A stretch of 64,000 nucleotides of DNA from Sabellastarte sp. h YS-2021 (GCA_964017235.1 CAXHLB010000008.1:806001-870000), one strand, 5' to 3'. Positions 1 to 11,250 are shown, counted from the first letter of the stretch. The notes: generated from the letters alone by a model not told the origin. Numbers and translations are program-made.

Positions 1-20
1 ATTGGGATGTAATGCTGCAA

Positions 21-31
21 TTTGGGCCAAA
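21..31. other. Short dyad TTTGG-G-CCAAA in half A
   Basis: An inverted repeat with 5-bp arms and one central base, repeated in half B as TTTGG-T-CCAAA. The arms are the same in both halves while the centre base differs, and I saw no arm change in any unit. Such short symmetric sites can be bound by dimeric proteins, but no specific factor is claimed. Confidence 0.5.
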
Positions 32-46
32 GACTGAGGGGGTGGC

Positions 47-71
47 ACCAATAAATATGCAACAGCTTTGG
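47..71 (+). other. CCAATAAA box in half A (CCAAT and AATAAA motifs)
   Basis: A 25-bp stretch matching the half-B copy at 22 positions. It contains CCAAT (48-52) overlapping the poly(A)-signal hexamer AATAAA (50-55). The hexamer survives even in the private variant at 16549 and 27799, where CACCAATA becomes CACTAATA and the CCAAT is lost. Any role in transcription or 3' processing of satellite RNA is conjecture; short AT-rich motifs are easily matched by chance. Confidence 0.45.
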
Positions 72-178
72 GACTTACAGCTAGCAGTAAATCTGCTGCA
101 GGGAGATTCTGCGACTTGGGATGAAATATACTTGTTGCAGTAATTCATATATACAGGGGGTCATGTTTCCACCATAAC

Positions 179-226
179 TAAGCCAAATATTGAGATATTA
201 TGCTGCAATTTGGTCCAAACACTGAG
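179..226. other. 48-bp box shared by the two half-units (half-B copy)
   Basis: These 48 bases starting TAAGCC and ending ACTGAG match the half-A copy (366-413) at 42 positions, while the flanking middle of each half is far more diverged. The two boxes are spaced 188 and 187 bp apart along the array, so one occurs about every nucleosome length. The core ATGCTGCAATTTGG is identical in both halves. Retention could reflect a bound protein or preferred exchange at this box; the sequence alone does not decide. Confidence 0.75.
209..219. other. Short dyad TTTGG-T-CCAAA in half B
   Basis: Half-B partner of the dyad at 21-31, exactly 188 bp downstream. The central base is T instead of G. With both copies the dyad recurs every 187-188 bp along the array. 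Confidence 0.5.
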
Positions 227-234
227 TAACAATT

Positions 235-259
235 ACCAATAAAGATGGAATAGCTTTGA
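235..259 (+). other. CCAATAAA box in half B
   Basis: Half-B partner of the box at 47-71, again 188 bp apart, with CCAAT at 236-240 and AATAAA at 238-243. In units 1-5 the last base of the box is A (position 259), later G as in half A. Two AATAAA hexamers per unit means over 330 on the plus strand of this window. Confidence 0.45.
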
Positions 260-365
260 CACCTTCGAATTGGGTTAATCTATGTCACATTGGTCTGTAA
301 CCTGCAATGGGGTGGTCTAGCTGCATAAAACCCATATACCTGGGGCGCCATTTTGGCAGCATGGC

Positions 366-413
366 TAAGCCAGATATTGGGATGTAATGCTGCAATTTGG
401 GCCAAAGACTGAG
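366..413. other. 48-bp box shared by the two half-units (half-A copy)
   Basis: This is the half-A counterpart, straddling the unit boundary I chose. All hybrid junctions that can be placed between 373 and 36 (units 15, 106 and 113) fall inside this box, as expected if exchange happens where sequence is most alike. It includes the short dyad TTTGGGCCAAA at 396-406. Confidence 0.75.
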
Positions 414-680
414 GGGGTGGCACCAATAAATATGCAACAGGTTTGGGACTTACAGCTAGCAGTAAGTCTGCTGCAGGGAGATTCTGCGACTTGGGATGAA
501 ATATACTGGTTGCAGTAATTCATATATACAGGGGGTCATGTTTCCACCATAACTAAGCCAAATATTGAGATATTATGCTGCAATTTGGTCCAAACACTGA
601 GTAACAATTACCAATAAAGATGGAATAGCTTTGACACCTTCGAATTGGGTTAATCTATGTCACATTGGTCTGTAACCTGC

Positions 681-786
681 AATGGGGTGGTCTAGCTGCA
701 TAAAACCCATATACCTGGGGCGCCATTTTGGCAGCAGGGCTAAGCCAGATATTGGGATGTAATGCTGCAATTTGGGCCAAAGACTA
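681..786. repeat. Example of the linked R block across a unit boundary
   Basis: From unit position 306 of one unit to position 36 of the next, the R alleles travel together: A306, G314, G345 (giving GGCGCC), C360, GGG at 362-364, G373 and then A36. In my scoring 62 of the 170 complete units end in R, and outside the left edge only unit 15 breaks the link to A36. This 106-bp block is a better inherited segment than the arbitrary 375-bp frame. Confidence 0.88.
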
Positions 787-1500
787 AGGGGGTGGCACCA
801 ATAAATATGCAACAGCTTTGGGACTTACAGCTAGCAGTAAATCTGCTGCAGGGAGATTCTGCGACTTGGGATGAAATATACTTGTTGCAGTAATTCATAT
901 ATACAGGGGGTCATGTTTCCACCATAACTAAGCCAAATATTGAGATATTATGCTGCAATTTGGTCCAAACACTGAGTAACAATTACCAATAAAGATGGAA
1001 TAGCTTTGACACCTTCGAATTGGGTTAATCTATGTCACATTGGTCTGTAACCTGCAATGGGGTGGTCTAGCTGCATAAAACCCATATACCTGGGGCGCCA
1101 TTTTGGCAGCATGGCTAAGCCAGATATTGGGATGTAATGCTGCAATTTGGGCCAAAGACTGAGGGGGTGGCACCAATAAATATGCAACAGGTTTGGGACT
1201 TACAGCTAGCAGTAAGTCTGCTGCAGGGAGATTCTGCGACTTGGGATGAAATATACTGGTTGCAGTAATTCATATATACAGGGGGTCATATTTCCACCAT
1301 AACTAAGCCAAATATTGAGATATTATGCTGCAATTTGGTCCAAACACTGAGTAACAATTACCAATAAAGATGGAATAGCTTTGACACCTTCGAATTGGGT
1401 TAATCTATGTCACATTGGTCTGTAACCTGCAATGGGGTGGTCTAGCTGCATAAAACCCATATACCTGGGGCGCCATTTTGGCAGCAGGGCTAAGCCAGAT

Positions 1501-2625
1501 ATTGGGATGTAATGCTGCAATTTGGGCCAAAGACTAAGGGGGTGGCACCAATAAATATGCAACAGCTTTGGGACTTACAGCTAGCAGTAAATCTGCTGCA
1601 GGGAGATTCTGCGACTTGGGATGAAATATACTTGTTGCAGTAATTCATATATACAGGGGGTCATGTTTCCACCATAAATAAGCCAAATATTGACATATTA
1701 TGCTGCAATTTGGTCCAAACACTGAGTAACAATTACCAATAAAGATGGAATAGCTTTGACACCTTCGAATTGGGTTAATCTATGTCACATTGGTCTGTAA
1801 CCTGCAATGGGGTGGTCTAGCTGCATAAAACCCATATACCTGGGGCGCCATTTTGGCAGCAGGGCTAAGCCAGATATTGGGATGTAATGCTGCAATTTGG
1901 GCCAAAGACTAAGGGGGTGGCACCAATAAATATGCAACAGCTTTGGGACTTACAGCTAGCAGTAAATCTGCTGCAGGGAGATTCTGCGACTTGGGATGAA
2001 ATATACTTGTTGCAGTAATTCATATATACAGGGGGTCATGTTTCCACCATAACTAAGCCAAATATTGAGATATTATGCTGCAATTTGGTCCAAACACTGA
2101 GTAAAAATTACCAATAAAGATGGAATAGCTTTGGCACCTTCGAATTGGGTTAATCTATGTCACATTGGTCTGTAACCTGCAATGGGGTGGTCTAGCTGCA
2201 TAAAACCCATATACCTGGGGCGCCATTTTGGCAGCAGGGCTAAGCCAGATATTGGGATGTAATGCTGCAATTTGGGCCAAAGACTAAGGGGGAGGCACCA
2301 ATAAATATGCAACAGCTTTGGGACTTACAGCTAGCAGTAAATCTGCTGCAGGGAGATTCTGCGACTTGGGATGAAATATACTTGTTGCAGTAATTCATAT
2401 ATACAGGGGGTCATGTTTCCACCATAACTAAGCCAAATATTGAGATATTATGCTGCAATTTGGTCCAAACACTGAGTAAAAATTACCAATAAAGATGGAA
2501 TAGCTTTGGCACCTTCGAATTGGGTTAATCTATGTCACATTGCTCTGTAACCTGCGATGGGGTAGTCTAGCTGCATAAAACCCATATACCTGGGACGCCA
2601 TTTTGGCAGGATAACTAAGCCAAAT
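1501..2625. repeat. Transition units 5-7 between the edge subfamily and the main array
   Basis: The older variants are lost stepwise. Unit 5 (aR) still has C230, A259 and G293 and has private changes near 1677-1695 (ATAAATAAGCC and TTGACATAT). Unit 6 (aR) has switched to A230 and G259 but keeps G293. Unit 7 has C293 and the first Y-type end, plus a private GGAGGC at about 2291-2296. From unit 8 on, A230, G259 and C293 are fixed in everything I read. This stepwise order is what one expects where a homogenized array meets its less-homogenized edge. Confidence 0.88.
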
Positions 2626-2661
2626 ATTGGGATGTAATGCTGCAATTTGGGCCAAAGACTG
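2556..2661. repeat. Example of the linked Y block (first occurrence)
   Basis: Y alleles are G306, A314, A345, G360, TAA at 362-364, A373 and then G36 in the next unit. The Y form has one more CpG than R (at 305-306) and shares the 19 bases ATAACTAAGCCAAATATTG with the end of half A, unlike R or E. About 106 complete units end in Y; it is absent from units 1-6 and dominant from unit 7 on. Exceptions to the link with G36 are units 106 and 113, and unit 79 carries G373. Confidence 0.88.
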
Positions 2662-4875
2662 AGGGGGTGGCACCAATAAATATGCAACAGCTTTGGGACT
2701 TACAGCTAGCAGTAAATCTGCTGCAGGGAGATTCTGCGACTTGGGATGAAATATACTTGTTGCAGTAATTCATATATACAGGGGGTCATGTTTCCACCAT
2801 AACTAAGCCAAATATTGAGATATTATGCTGCAATTTGGTCCAAACACTGAGTAAAAATTACCAATAAAGATGGAATAGCTTTGGCACCTTCGAATTGGGT
2901 TAATCTATGTCACATTGCTCTGTAACCTGCAATGGGGTGGTCTAGCTGCATAAAACCCATATACCTGGGGCGCCATTTTGGCAGCAGGGCTAAGCCAGAT
3001 ATTGGGATGTAATGCTGCAATTTGGGCCAAAGACTAAGGGGGTGGCACCAATAAATATGCAACAGCTTTGGGACTGACAGCTAGCAGTAAATCTGCTGCA
3101 GGGAGATTCTGCGACTTGGGATGAAATATACTTGTTGCAGTAATTCATATATACAGGGGGTCATGTTTCCACCATAACTAAGCCAAATATTGAGATATTA
3201 TGCTGCAATTTGGTCCAAACACTGAGTAAAAATTACCAATAAAGATGGAATAGCTTTGGCACCTTCGAATTGGGTTAATCTATGTCACATTGCTCTGTAA
3301 CCTGCGATGGGGTAGTCTAGCTGCATAAAACCCATATACCTGGGACGCCATTTTGGCAGGATAACTAAGCCAAATATTGGGATGTAATGCTGCAATTTGG
3401 GCCAAAGACTGAGGGGGTGGCACCAATAAATATGCAACAGCTTTGGGACTTACAGCTAGCAGTAAATCTGCTGCAGGGAGATTCTGCGACTTGGGATGAA
3501 ATATACTTGTTGCAGTAATTCATATATACAGGGGGTCATGTTTCCACCATAACTAAGCCAAATATTGAGATATTATGCTGCAATTTGGTCCAAACACTGA
3601 GTAAAAATTACCAATAAAGATGGAATAGCTTTGGCACCTTCGAATTGGGTTAATCTATGTCACATTGCTCTGTAACCTGCAATGGGGTGGTCTAGCTGCA
3701 TAAAACCCATATACCTGGGGCGCCATTTTGGCAGCAGGGCTAAGCCAGATATTGGGATGTAATGCTGCAATTTGGGCCAAAGACTAAGGGGGTGGCACCA
3801 ATAAATATGCAACAGCTTTGGGACTGACAGCTAGCAGTAAATCTGCTGCAGGGAGATTCTGCGACTTGGGATGAAATATACTTGTTGCAGTAATTCATAT
3901 ATACAGGGGGTCATGTTTCCACCATAACTAAGCCAAATATTGAGATATTATGCTGCAATTTGGTCCAAACACTGAGTAAAAATTACCAATAAAGATGGAA
4001 TAGCTTTGGCACCTTCGAATTGGGTTAATCTATGTCACATTGCTCTGTAACCTGCGATGGGGTAGTCTAGCTGCATAAAACCCATATACCTGGGACGCCA
4101 TTTTGGCAGGATAACTAAGCCAAATATTGGGATGTAATGCTGCAATTTGGGCCAAAGACTGAGGGGGTGGCACCAATAAATATGCAACAGCTTTGGGACT
4201 TACAGCTAGCAGTAAATCTGCTGCAGGGAGATTCTGCGACTTGGGATGAAATATACTTGTTGCAGTAATTCATATATACAGGGGGTCATGTTTCCACCAT
4301 AACTAAGCCAAATATTGAGATATTATGCTGCAATTTGGTCCAAACACTGAGTAAAAATTACCAATAAAGATGGAATAGCTTTGGCACCTTCGAATTGGGT
4401 TAATCTATGTCACATTGCTCTGTAACCTGCAATGGGGTGGTCTAGCTGCATAAAACCCATATACCTGGGGCGCCATTTTGGCAGCAGGGCTAAGCCAGAT
4501 ATTGGGATGTAATGCTGCAATTTGGGCCAAAGACTAAGGGGGTGGCACCAATAAATATGCAACAGCTTTGGGACTGACAGCTAGCAGTAAATCTGCTGCA
4601 GGGAGATTCTGCGACTTGGGATGAAATATACTTGTTGCAGTAATTCATATATACAGGGGGTCATGTTTCCACCATAACTAAGCCAAATATTGAGATATTA
4701 TGCTGCAATTTGGTCCAAACACTGAGTAAAAATTACCAATAAAGATGGAATAGCTTTGGCACCTTCGAATTGGGTTAATCTATGTCACATTGCTCTGTAA
4801 CCTGCGATGGGGTAGTCTAGCTGCATAAAACCCATATACCTGGGACGCCATTTTGGCAGGATAACTAAGCCAAAT
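2626..4875. repeat. cR-bY dimer, three tandem copies (units 8-13, 750-bp period)
   Basis: Unit order is cR bY cR bY cR bY. The b units carry G76 (GGACTGACAG), first seen here, always followed by a Y end. The three dimers look identical by eye, so this is a perfect 750-bp higher-order repeat of three copies. The G76 change turns a TTA into TGA in the only ATG-started plus-strand frame of the unit, which argues against that frame being translated. Confidence 0.93.
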
Positions 4876-7800
4876 ATTGGGATGTAATGCTGCAATTTGG
4901 GCCAAAGACTGAGGGGGTGGCACCAATAAATATGCAACAGCTTTGGGACTTACAGCTAGCAGTAAATCTGCTGCAGGGAGATTCTGCGACTTGGGATGAA
5001 ATATACTGGTTGCAGTAATTCATATATACAGAGGGTCATGTTTCCACCATAACTAAGCCAAATATTGAGATATTATGCTGCAATTTGGTCCAAACACTGA
5101 GTAAAAATTACCAATAAAGATGGAATAGCTTTGGCACCTTCGAATTGGGTTAATCTATGTCACATTGCTCTGTAACCTGCAATGGGGTGGTCTAGCTGCA
5201 TAAAACCCATATACCTGGGGCGCCATTTTGGCAGCAGGGCTAAGCCAGATATTGGGATGTAATGCTGCAATTTGGGCCAAAGACTGAGGGGGTGGCACCA
5301 ATAAATATGCAACAGCTTTGGGACTTACAGCTAGCAGTAAATCTGCTGCAGGGAGATTCTGCGACTTGGGATGAAATATACTGGTTGCAGTAATTCATAT
5401 ATACAGAGGGTCATGTTTCCACCATAACTAAGCCAAATATTGAGATATTATGCTGCAATTTGGTCCAAACACTGAGTAAAAATTACCAATAAAGATGGAA
5501 TAGCTTTGGCACCTTCGAATTGGGTTAATCTATGTCACATTGCTCTGTAACCTGCGATGGGGTAGTCTAGCTGCATAAAACCCATATACCTGGGACGCCA
5601 TTTTGGCAGGATAACTAAGCCAAATATTGGGATGTAATGCTGCAATTTGGGCCAAAGACTGAGGGGGTGGCACCAATAAATATGCAACAGCTTTGGGACT
5701 TACAGCTAGCAGTAAATCTGCTGCAGGGAGATTCTGCGACTTGGGATGAAATATACTGGTTGCAGTAATTCATATATACAGAGGGTCATGTTTCCACCAT
5801 AACTAAGCCAAATATTGAGATATTATGCTGCAATTTGGTCCAAACACTGAGTAAAAATTACCAATAAAGATGGAATAGCTTTGGCACCTTCGAATTGGGT
5901 TAATCTATGTCACATTGCTCTGTAACCTGCAATGGGGTGGTCTAGCTGCATAAAACCCATATACCTGGGGCGCCATTTTGGCAGCAGGGCTAAGCCAGAT
6001 ATTGGGATGTAATGCTGCAATTTGGGCCAAAGACTAAGGGGGTGGCACCAATAAATATGCAACAGCTTTGGGACTTACAGCTAGCAGTAAATCTGCTGCA
6101 GGGAGATTCTGCGACTTGGGATGAAATATACTTGTTGCAGTAATTCATATATACAGGGGGTCATGTTTCCACCATAACTAAGCCAAATATTGAGATATTA
6201 TGCTGCAATTTGGTCCAAACACTGAGTAAAAATTACCAATAAAGATGGAATAGCTTTGGCACCTTCGAATTGGGTTAATCTATGTCACATTGCTCTGTAA
6301 CCTGCGATGGGGTAGTCTAGCTGCATAAAACCCATATACCTGGGACGCCATTTTGGCAGGATAACTAAGCCAAATATTGGGATGTAATGCTGCAATTTGG
6401 GCCAAAGACTGAGGGGGTGGCACCAATAAATATGCAACAGCTTTGGGACTTACAGCTAGCAGTAAATCTGCTGCAGGGAGATTCTGCGACTTGGGATGAA
6501 ATATACTGGTTGCAGTAATTCATATATACAGGGGGTCATGTTTCCACCATAACTAAGCCAAATATTGAGATATTATGCTGCAATTTGGTCCAAACACTGA
6601 GTAAAAATTACCAATAAAGATGGAATAGCTTTGGCACCTTCGAATTGGGTTAATCTATGTCACATTGCTCTGTAACCTGCAATGGGGTGGTCTAGCTGCA
6701 TAAAACCCATATACCTGGGGCGCCATTTTGGCAGCAGGGCTAAGCCAGATATTGGGATGTAATGCTGCAATTTGGGCCAAAGACTAAGGGGGTGGCACCA
6801 ATAAATATGCAACAGCTTTGGGACTTACAGCTAGCAGTAAATCTGCTGCAGGGAGATTCTGCGACTTGGGATGAAATATACTTGTTGCAGTAATTCATAT
6901 ATACAGGGGGTCATGTTTCCACCATAACTAAGCCAAATATTGAGATATTATGCTGCAATTTGGTCCAAACACTGAGTAAAAATTACCAATAAAGATGGAA
7001 TAGCTTTGGCACCTTCGAATTGGGTTAATCTATGTCACATTGCTCTGTAACCTGCGATGGGGTAGTCTAGCTGCATAAAACCCATATACCTGGGACGCCA
7101 TTTTGGCAGGATAACTAAGCCAAATATTGGGATGTAATGCTGCAATTTGGGCCAAAGACTGAGGGGGTGGCACCAATAAATATGCAACAGCTTTGGGACT
7201 TACAGCTAGCAGTAAATCTGCTGCAGGGAGATTCTGCGACTTGGGATGAAATATACTGGTTGCAGTAATTCATATATACAGAGGGTCATGTTTCCACCAT
7301 AACTAAGCCAAATATTGAGATATTATGCTGCAATTTGGTCCAAACACTGAGTAAAAATTACCAATAAAGATGGAATAGCTTTGGCACCTTCGAATTGGGT
7401 TAATCTATGTCACATTGCTCTGTAACCTGCAATGGGGTGGTCTAGCTGCATAAAACCCATATACCTGGGGCGCCATTTTGGCAGCAGGGCTAAGCCAGAT
7501 ATTGGGATGTAATGCTGCAATTTGGGCCAAAGACTAAGGGGGTGGCACCAATAAATATGCAACAGCTTTGGGACTTACAGCTAGCAGTAAATCTGCTGCA
7601 GGGAGATTCTGCGACTTGGGATGAAATATACTTGTTGCAGTAATTCATATATACAGGGGGTCATGTTTCCACCATAACTAAGCCAAATATTGAGATATTA
7701 TGCTGCAATTTGGTCCAAACACTGAGTAAAAATTACCAATAAAGATGGAATAGCTTTGGCACCTTCGAATTGGGTTAATCTATGTCACATTGCTCTGTAA

Positions 7801-10800
7801 CCTGCGATGGGGTAGTCTAGCTGCATAAAACCCATATACCTGGGACGCCATTTTGGCAGGATAACTAAGCCAAATATTGGGATGTAATGCTGCAATTTGG
7901 GCCAAAGACTGAGGGGGTGGCACCAATAAATATGCAACAGCTTTGGGACTTACAGCTAGCAGTAAATCTGCTGCAGGGAGATTCTGCGACTTGGGATGAA
8001 ATATACTTGTTGCAGTAATTCATATATACAGGGGGTCATGTTTCCACCATAACTAAGCCAAATATTGAGATATTATGCTGCAATTTGGTCCAAACACTGA
8101 GTAAAAATTACCAATAAAGATGGAATAGCTTTGGCACCTTCGAATTGGGTTAATCTATGTCACATTGCTCTGTAACCTGCGATGGGGTAGTCTAGCTGCA
8201 TAAAACCCATATACCTGGGACGCCATTTTGGCAGGATAACTAAGCCAAATATTGGGATGTAATGCTGCAATTTGGGCCAAAGACTGAGGGGGTGGCACCA
8301 ATAAATATGCAACAGCTTTGGGACTTACAGCTAGCAGTAAATCTGCTGCAGGGAGATTCTGCGACTTGGGATGAAATATACTGGTTGCAGTAATTCATAT
8401 ATACAGAGGGTCATGTTTCCACCATAACTAAGCCAAATATTGAGATATTATGCTGCAATTTGGTCCAAACACTGAGTAAAAATTACCAATAAAGATGGAA
8501 TAGCTTTGGCACCTTCGAATTGGGTTAATCTATGTCACATTGCTCTGTAACCTGCAATGGGGTGGTCTAGCTGCATAAAACCCATATACCTGGGGCGCCA
8601 TTTTGGCAGCAGGGCTAAGCCAGATATTGGGATGTAATGCTGCAATTTGGGCCAAAGACTAAGGGGGTGGCACCAATAAATATGCAACAGCTTTGGGACT
8701 TACAGCTAGCAGTAAATCTGCTGCAGGGAGATTCTGCGACTTGGGATGAAATATACTTGTTGCAGTAATTCATATATACAGGGGGTCATGTTTCCACCAT
8801 AACTAAGCCAAATATTGAGATATTATGCTGCAATTTGGTCCAAACACTGAGTAAAAATTACCAATAAAGATGGAATAGCTTTGGCACCTTCGAATTGGGT
8901 TAATCTATGTCACATTGCTCTGTAACCTGCGATGGGGTAGTCTAGCTGCATAAAACCCATATACCTGGGACGCCATTTTGGCAGGATAACTAAGCCAAAT
9001 ATTGGGATGTAATGCTGCAATTTGGGCCAAAGACTGAGGGGGTGGCACCAATAAATATGCAACAGCTTTGGGACTTACAGCTAGCAGTAAATCTGCTGCA
9101 GGGAGATTCTGCGACTTGGGATGAAATATACTGGTTGCAGTAATTCATATATACAGGGGGTCATGTTTCCACCATAACTAAGCCAAATATTGAGATATTA
9201 TGCTGCAATTTGGTCCAAACACTGAGTAAAAATTACCAATAAAGATGGAATAGCTTTGGCACCTTCGAATTGGGTTAATCTATGTCACATTGCTCTGTAA
9301 CCTGCAATGGGGTGGTCTAGCTGCATAAAACCCATATACCTGGGGCGCCATTTTGGCAGCAGGGCTAAGCCAGATATTGGGATGTAATGCTGCAATTTGG
9401 GCCAAAGACTAAGGGGGTGGCACCAATAAATATGCAACAGCTTTGGGACTTACAGCTAGCAGTAAATCTGCTGCAGGGAGATTCTGCGACTTGGGATGAA
9501 ATATACTTGTTGCAGTAATTCATATATACAGGGGGTCATGTTTCCACCATAACTAAGCCAAATATTGAGATATTATGCTGCAATTTGGTCCAAACACTGA
9601 GTAAAAATTACCAATAAAGATGGAATAGCTTTGGCACCTTCGAATTGGGTTAATCTATGTCACATTGCTCTGTAACCTGCGATGGGGTAGTCTAGCTGCA
9701 TAAAACCCATATACCTGGGACGCCATTTTGGCAGGATAACTAAGCCAAATATTGGGATGTAATGCTGCAATTTGGGCCAAAGACTGAGGGGGTGGCACCA
9801 ATAAATATGCAACAGCTTTGGGACTTACAGCTAGCAGTAAATCTGCTGCAGGGAGATTCTGCGACTTGGGATGAAATATACTTGTTGCAGTAATTCATAT
9901 ATACAGGGGGTCATGTTTCCACCATAACTAAGCCAAATATTGAGATATTATGCTGCAATTTGGTCCAAACACTGAGTAAAAATTACCAATAAAGATGGAA
10001 TAGCTTTGGCACCTTCGAATTGGGTTAATCTATGTCACATTGCTCTGTAACCTGCAATGGGGTGGTCTAGCTGCATAAAACCCATATACCTGGGGCGCCA
10101 TTTTGGCAGCAGGGCTAAGCCAGATATTGGGATGTAATGCTGCAATTTGGGCCAAAGACTAAGGGGGTGGCACCAATAAATATGCAACAGCTTTGGGACT
10201 GACAGCTAGCAGTAAATCTGCTGCAGGGAGATTCTGCGACTTGGGATGAAATATACTTGTTGCAGTAATTCATATATACAGGGGGTCATGTTTCCACCAT
10301 AACTAAGCCAAATATTGAGATATTATGCTGCAATTTGGTCCAAACACTGAGTAAAAATTACCAATAAAGATGGAATAGCTTTGGCACCTTCGAATTGGGT
10401 TAATCTATGTCACATTGCTCTGTAACCTGCGATGGGGTAGTCTAGCTGCATAAAACCCATATACCTGGGACGCCATTTTGGCAGGATAACTAAGCCAAAT
10501 ATTGGGATGTAATGCTGCAATTTGGGCCAAAGACTGAGGGGGTGGCACCAATAAATATGCAACAGCTTTGGGACTTACAGCTAGCAGTAAATCTGCTGCA
10601 GGGAGATTCTGCGACTTGGGATGAAATATACTGGTTGCAGTAATTCATATATACAGAGGGTCATGTTTCCACCATAACTAAGCCAAATATTGAGATATTA
10701 TGCTGCAATTTGGTCCAAACACTGAGTAAAAATTACCAATAAAGATGGAATAGCTTTGGCACCTTCGAATTGGGTTAATCTATGTCACATTGCTCTGTAA

Positions 10801-11250
10801 CCTGCAATGGGGTGGTCTAGCTGCATAAAACCCATATACCTGGGGCGCCATTTTGGCAGCAGGGCTAAGCCAGATATTGGGATGTAATGCTGCAATTTGG
10901 GCCAAAGACTAAGGGGGTGGCACCAATAAATATGCAACAGCTTTGGGACTTACAGCTAGCAGTAAATCTGCTGCAGGGAGATTCTGCGACTTGGGATGAA
11001 ATATACTTGTTGCAGTAATTCATATATACAGGGGGTCATGTTTCCACCATAACTAAGCCAAATATTGAGATATTATGCTGCAATTTGGTCCAAACACTGA
11101 GTAAAAATTACCAATAAAGATGGAATAGCTTTGGCACCTTCGAATTGGGTTAATCTATGTCACATTGCTCTGTAACCTGCGATGGGGTAGTCTAGCTGCA
11201 TAAAACCCATATACCTGGGACGCCATTTTGGCAGGATAACTAAGCCAAAT
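4876..11250. repeat. Irregular 2-4-unit modules (units 14-30)
   Basis: Unit order is dR dY dR aY eR aY dR aY cY dR aY eR aY cR bY dR aY. The d form (G133 with A157, reading ACAGAGGG) first appears in unit 14. Most modules are two-unit pairs of a d or e unit ending R followed by aY, with occasional insertion of cY or of the cR-bY dimer. Unit 15 (5251-5625) is an exception: it follows an R end yet has G36. No private marker ties this stretch to a specific other stretch. Confidence 0.9.
5251..5625. repeat. Hybrid junction at unit 15 (R end followed by G36)
   Basis: The preceding unit ends in the R form (CAGCAGGGC, CCAGAT), which is otherwise followed by A36 in the main array. Here position 36 (5286) is G and the unit is d-type. 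The switch therefore lies between position 373 of unit 14 (5248) and 5286, a stretch of about 38 bp. Either a crossover or conversion joined two unit types inside the shared 48-bp box, or one substitution occurred at 36. Confidence 0.8.

Larger units (their letters stand above)
1..188. repeat. Half-unit A of the monomer (reference copy, unit 1)
   Basis: This is the first 188 bp of the 375-bp unit. It is homologous to the next 187 bp: both halves open with a matching box (unit positions 1-38 and 189-226), carry a second matching box at 47-71 and 235-259, and end with a similar tail reading through to TAAGCC. The middle third is much more diverged, and overall identity by eye is around 60%. Half A holds four of the scored sites used to class units (36, 76, 133, 157). 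It contains one CpG, at 112-113. It is the more G-rich half because of G runs at 38-42 and 156-160. Its tail (ATAACTAAGCCAAATATTG across the A/B junction) is shared with the Y-type end of half B. Confidence 0.85.
189..375. repeat. Half-unit B of the monomer (reference copy, unit 1)
   Basis: This is the second 187 bp of the unit, a diverged duplicate of half A, so the present repeat began as a dimer of a roughly 187-188-bp ancestor. It holds the remaining scored sites: 230, 259 and 293 separate old left-edge units from the rest, and 306-373 define 3' types E, R and Y. It has CpGs at 266-267 and 346-347, plus one at 305-306 in Y-type units only. This copy is the older E form (C230, A259, G293, ATGG at 361-364). 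A half-unit of this length matches a typical nucleosome repeat; two nucleosomes per unit is an inference. Confidence 0.85.
1..1500. repeat. Left-edge older subfamily: 750-bp dimer repeated twice (units 1-4)
   Basis: Units 1-2 and 3-4 are two copies of a 750-bp dimer. Odd units have C66, A91 and T133 and end in the E form. Even units have G66, G91 and G133 and end in R. All four carry C230, A259 and G293, which disappear further right. The two dimer copies differ at position 36 of the first unit (G in unit 1, A in unit 3) and at 1290, where unit 4 reads TCATA instead of TCATG. G66 and G91 occur nowhere else in the window, so this is a distinct and probably older or flanking variant of the satellite. 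Confidence 0.92.

Noticed and set aside
12..143. ATG-started plus-strand frame of 43 codons recurring in every unit
   Set aside because: It is short, has no recognizable motif, and the G76 change in b-type units makes a TGA inside it. It reflects the repeat, not a gene.
258..277. Possible RNA polymerase III B box or tRNA T-arm (TTCGAAT)
   Set aside because: The flanking GG and CC of a B box are missing and the putative stem has mismatches. No convincing A box lies at the right distance upstream, so there is no support for a tRNA or tRNA-derived SINE.
264..280. Possible CENP-B box around CTTCGAATTGGGTTAA
   Set aside because: Only the TTCG core fits. The required downstream A and CGGG are absent, so it does not meet the CENP-B box pattern.
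283..519. Stop-free minus-strand stretch of about 79 codons spanning each unit boundary
   Set aside because: It is stop-free only because the unit length is a multiple of 3; the first minus-strand ATG leaves only about 23 codons. No protein features were seen.
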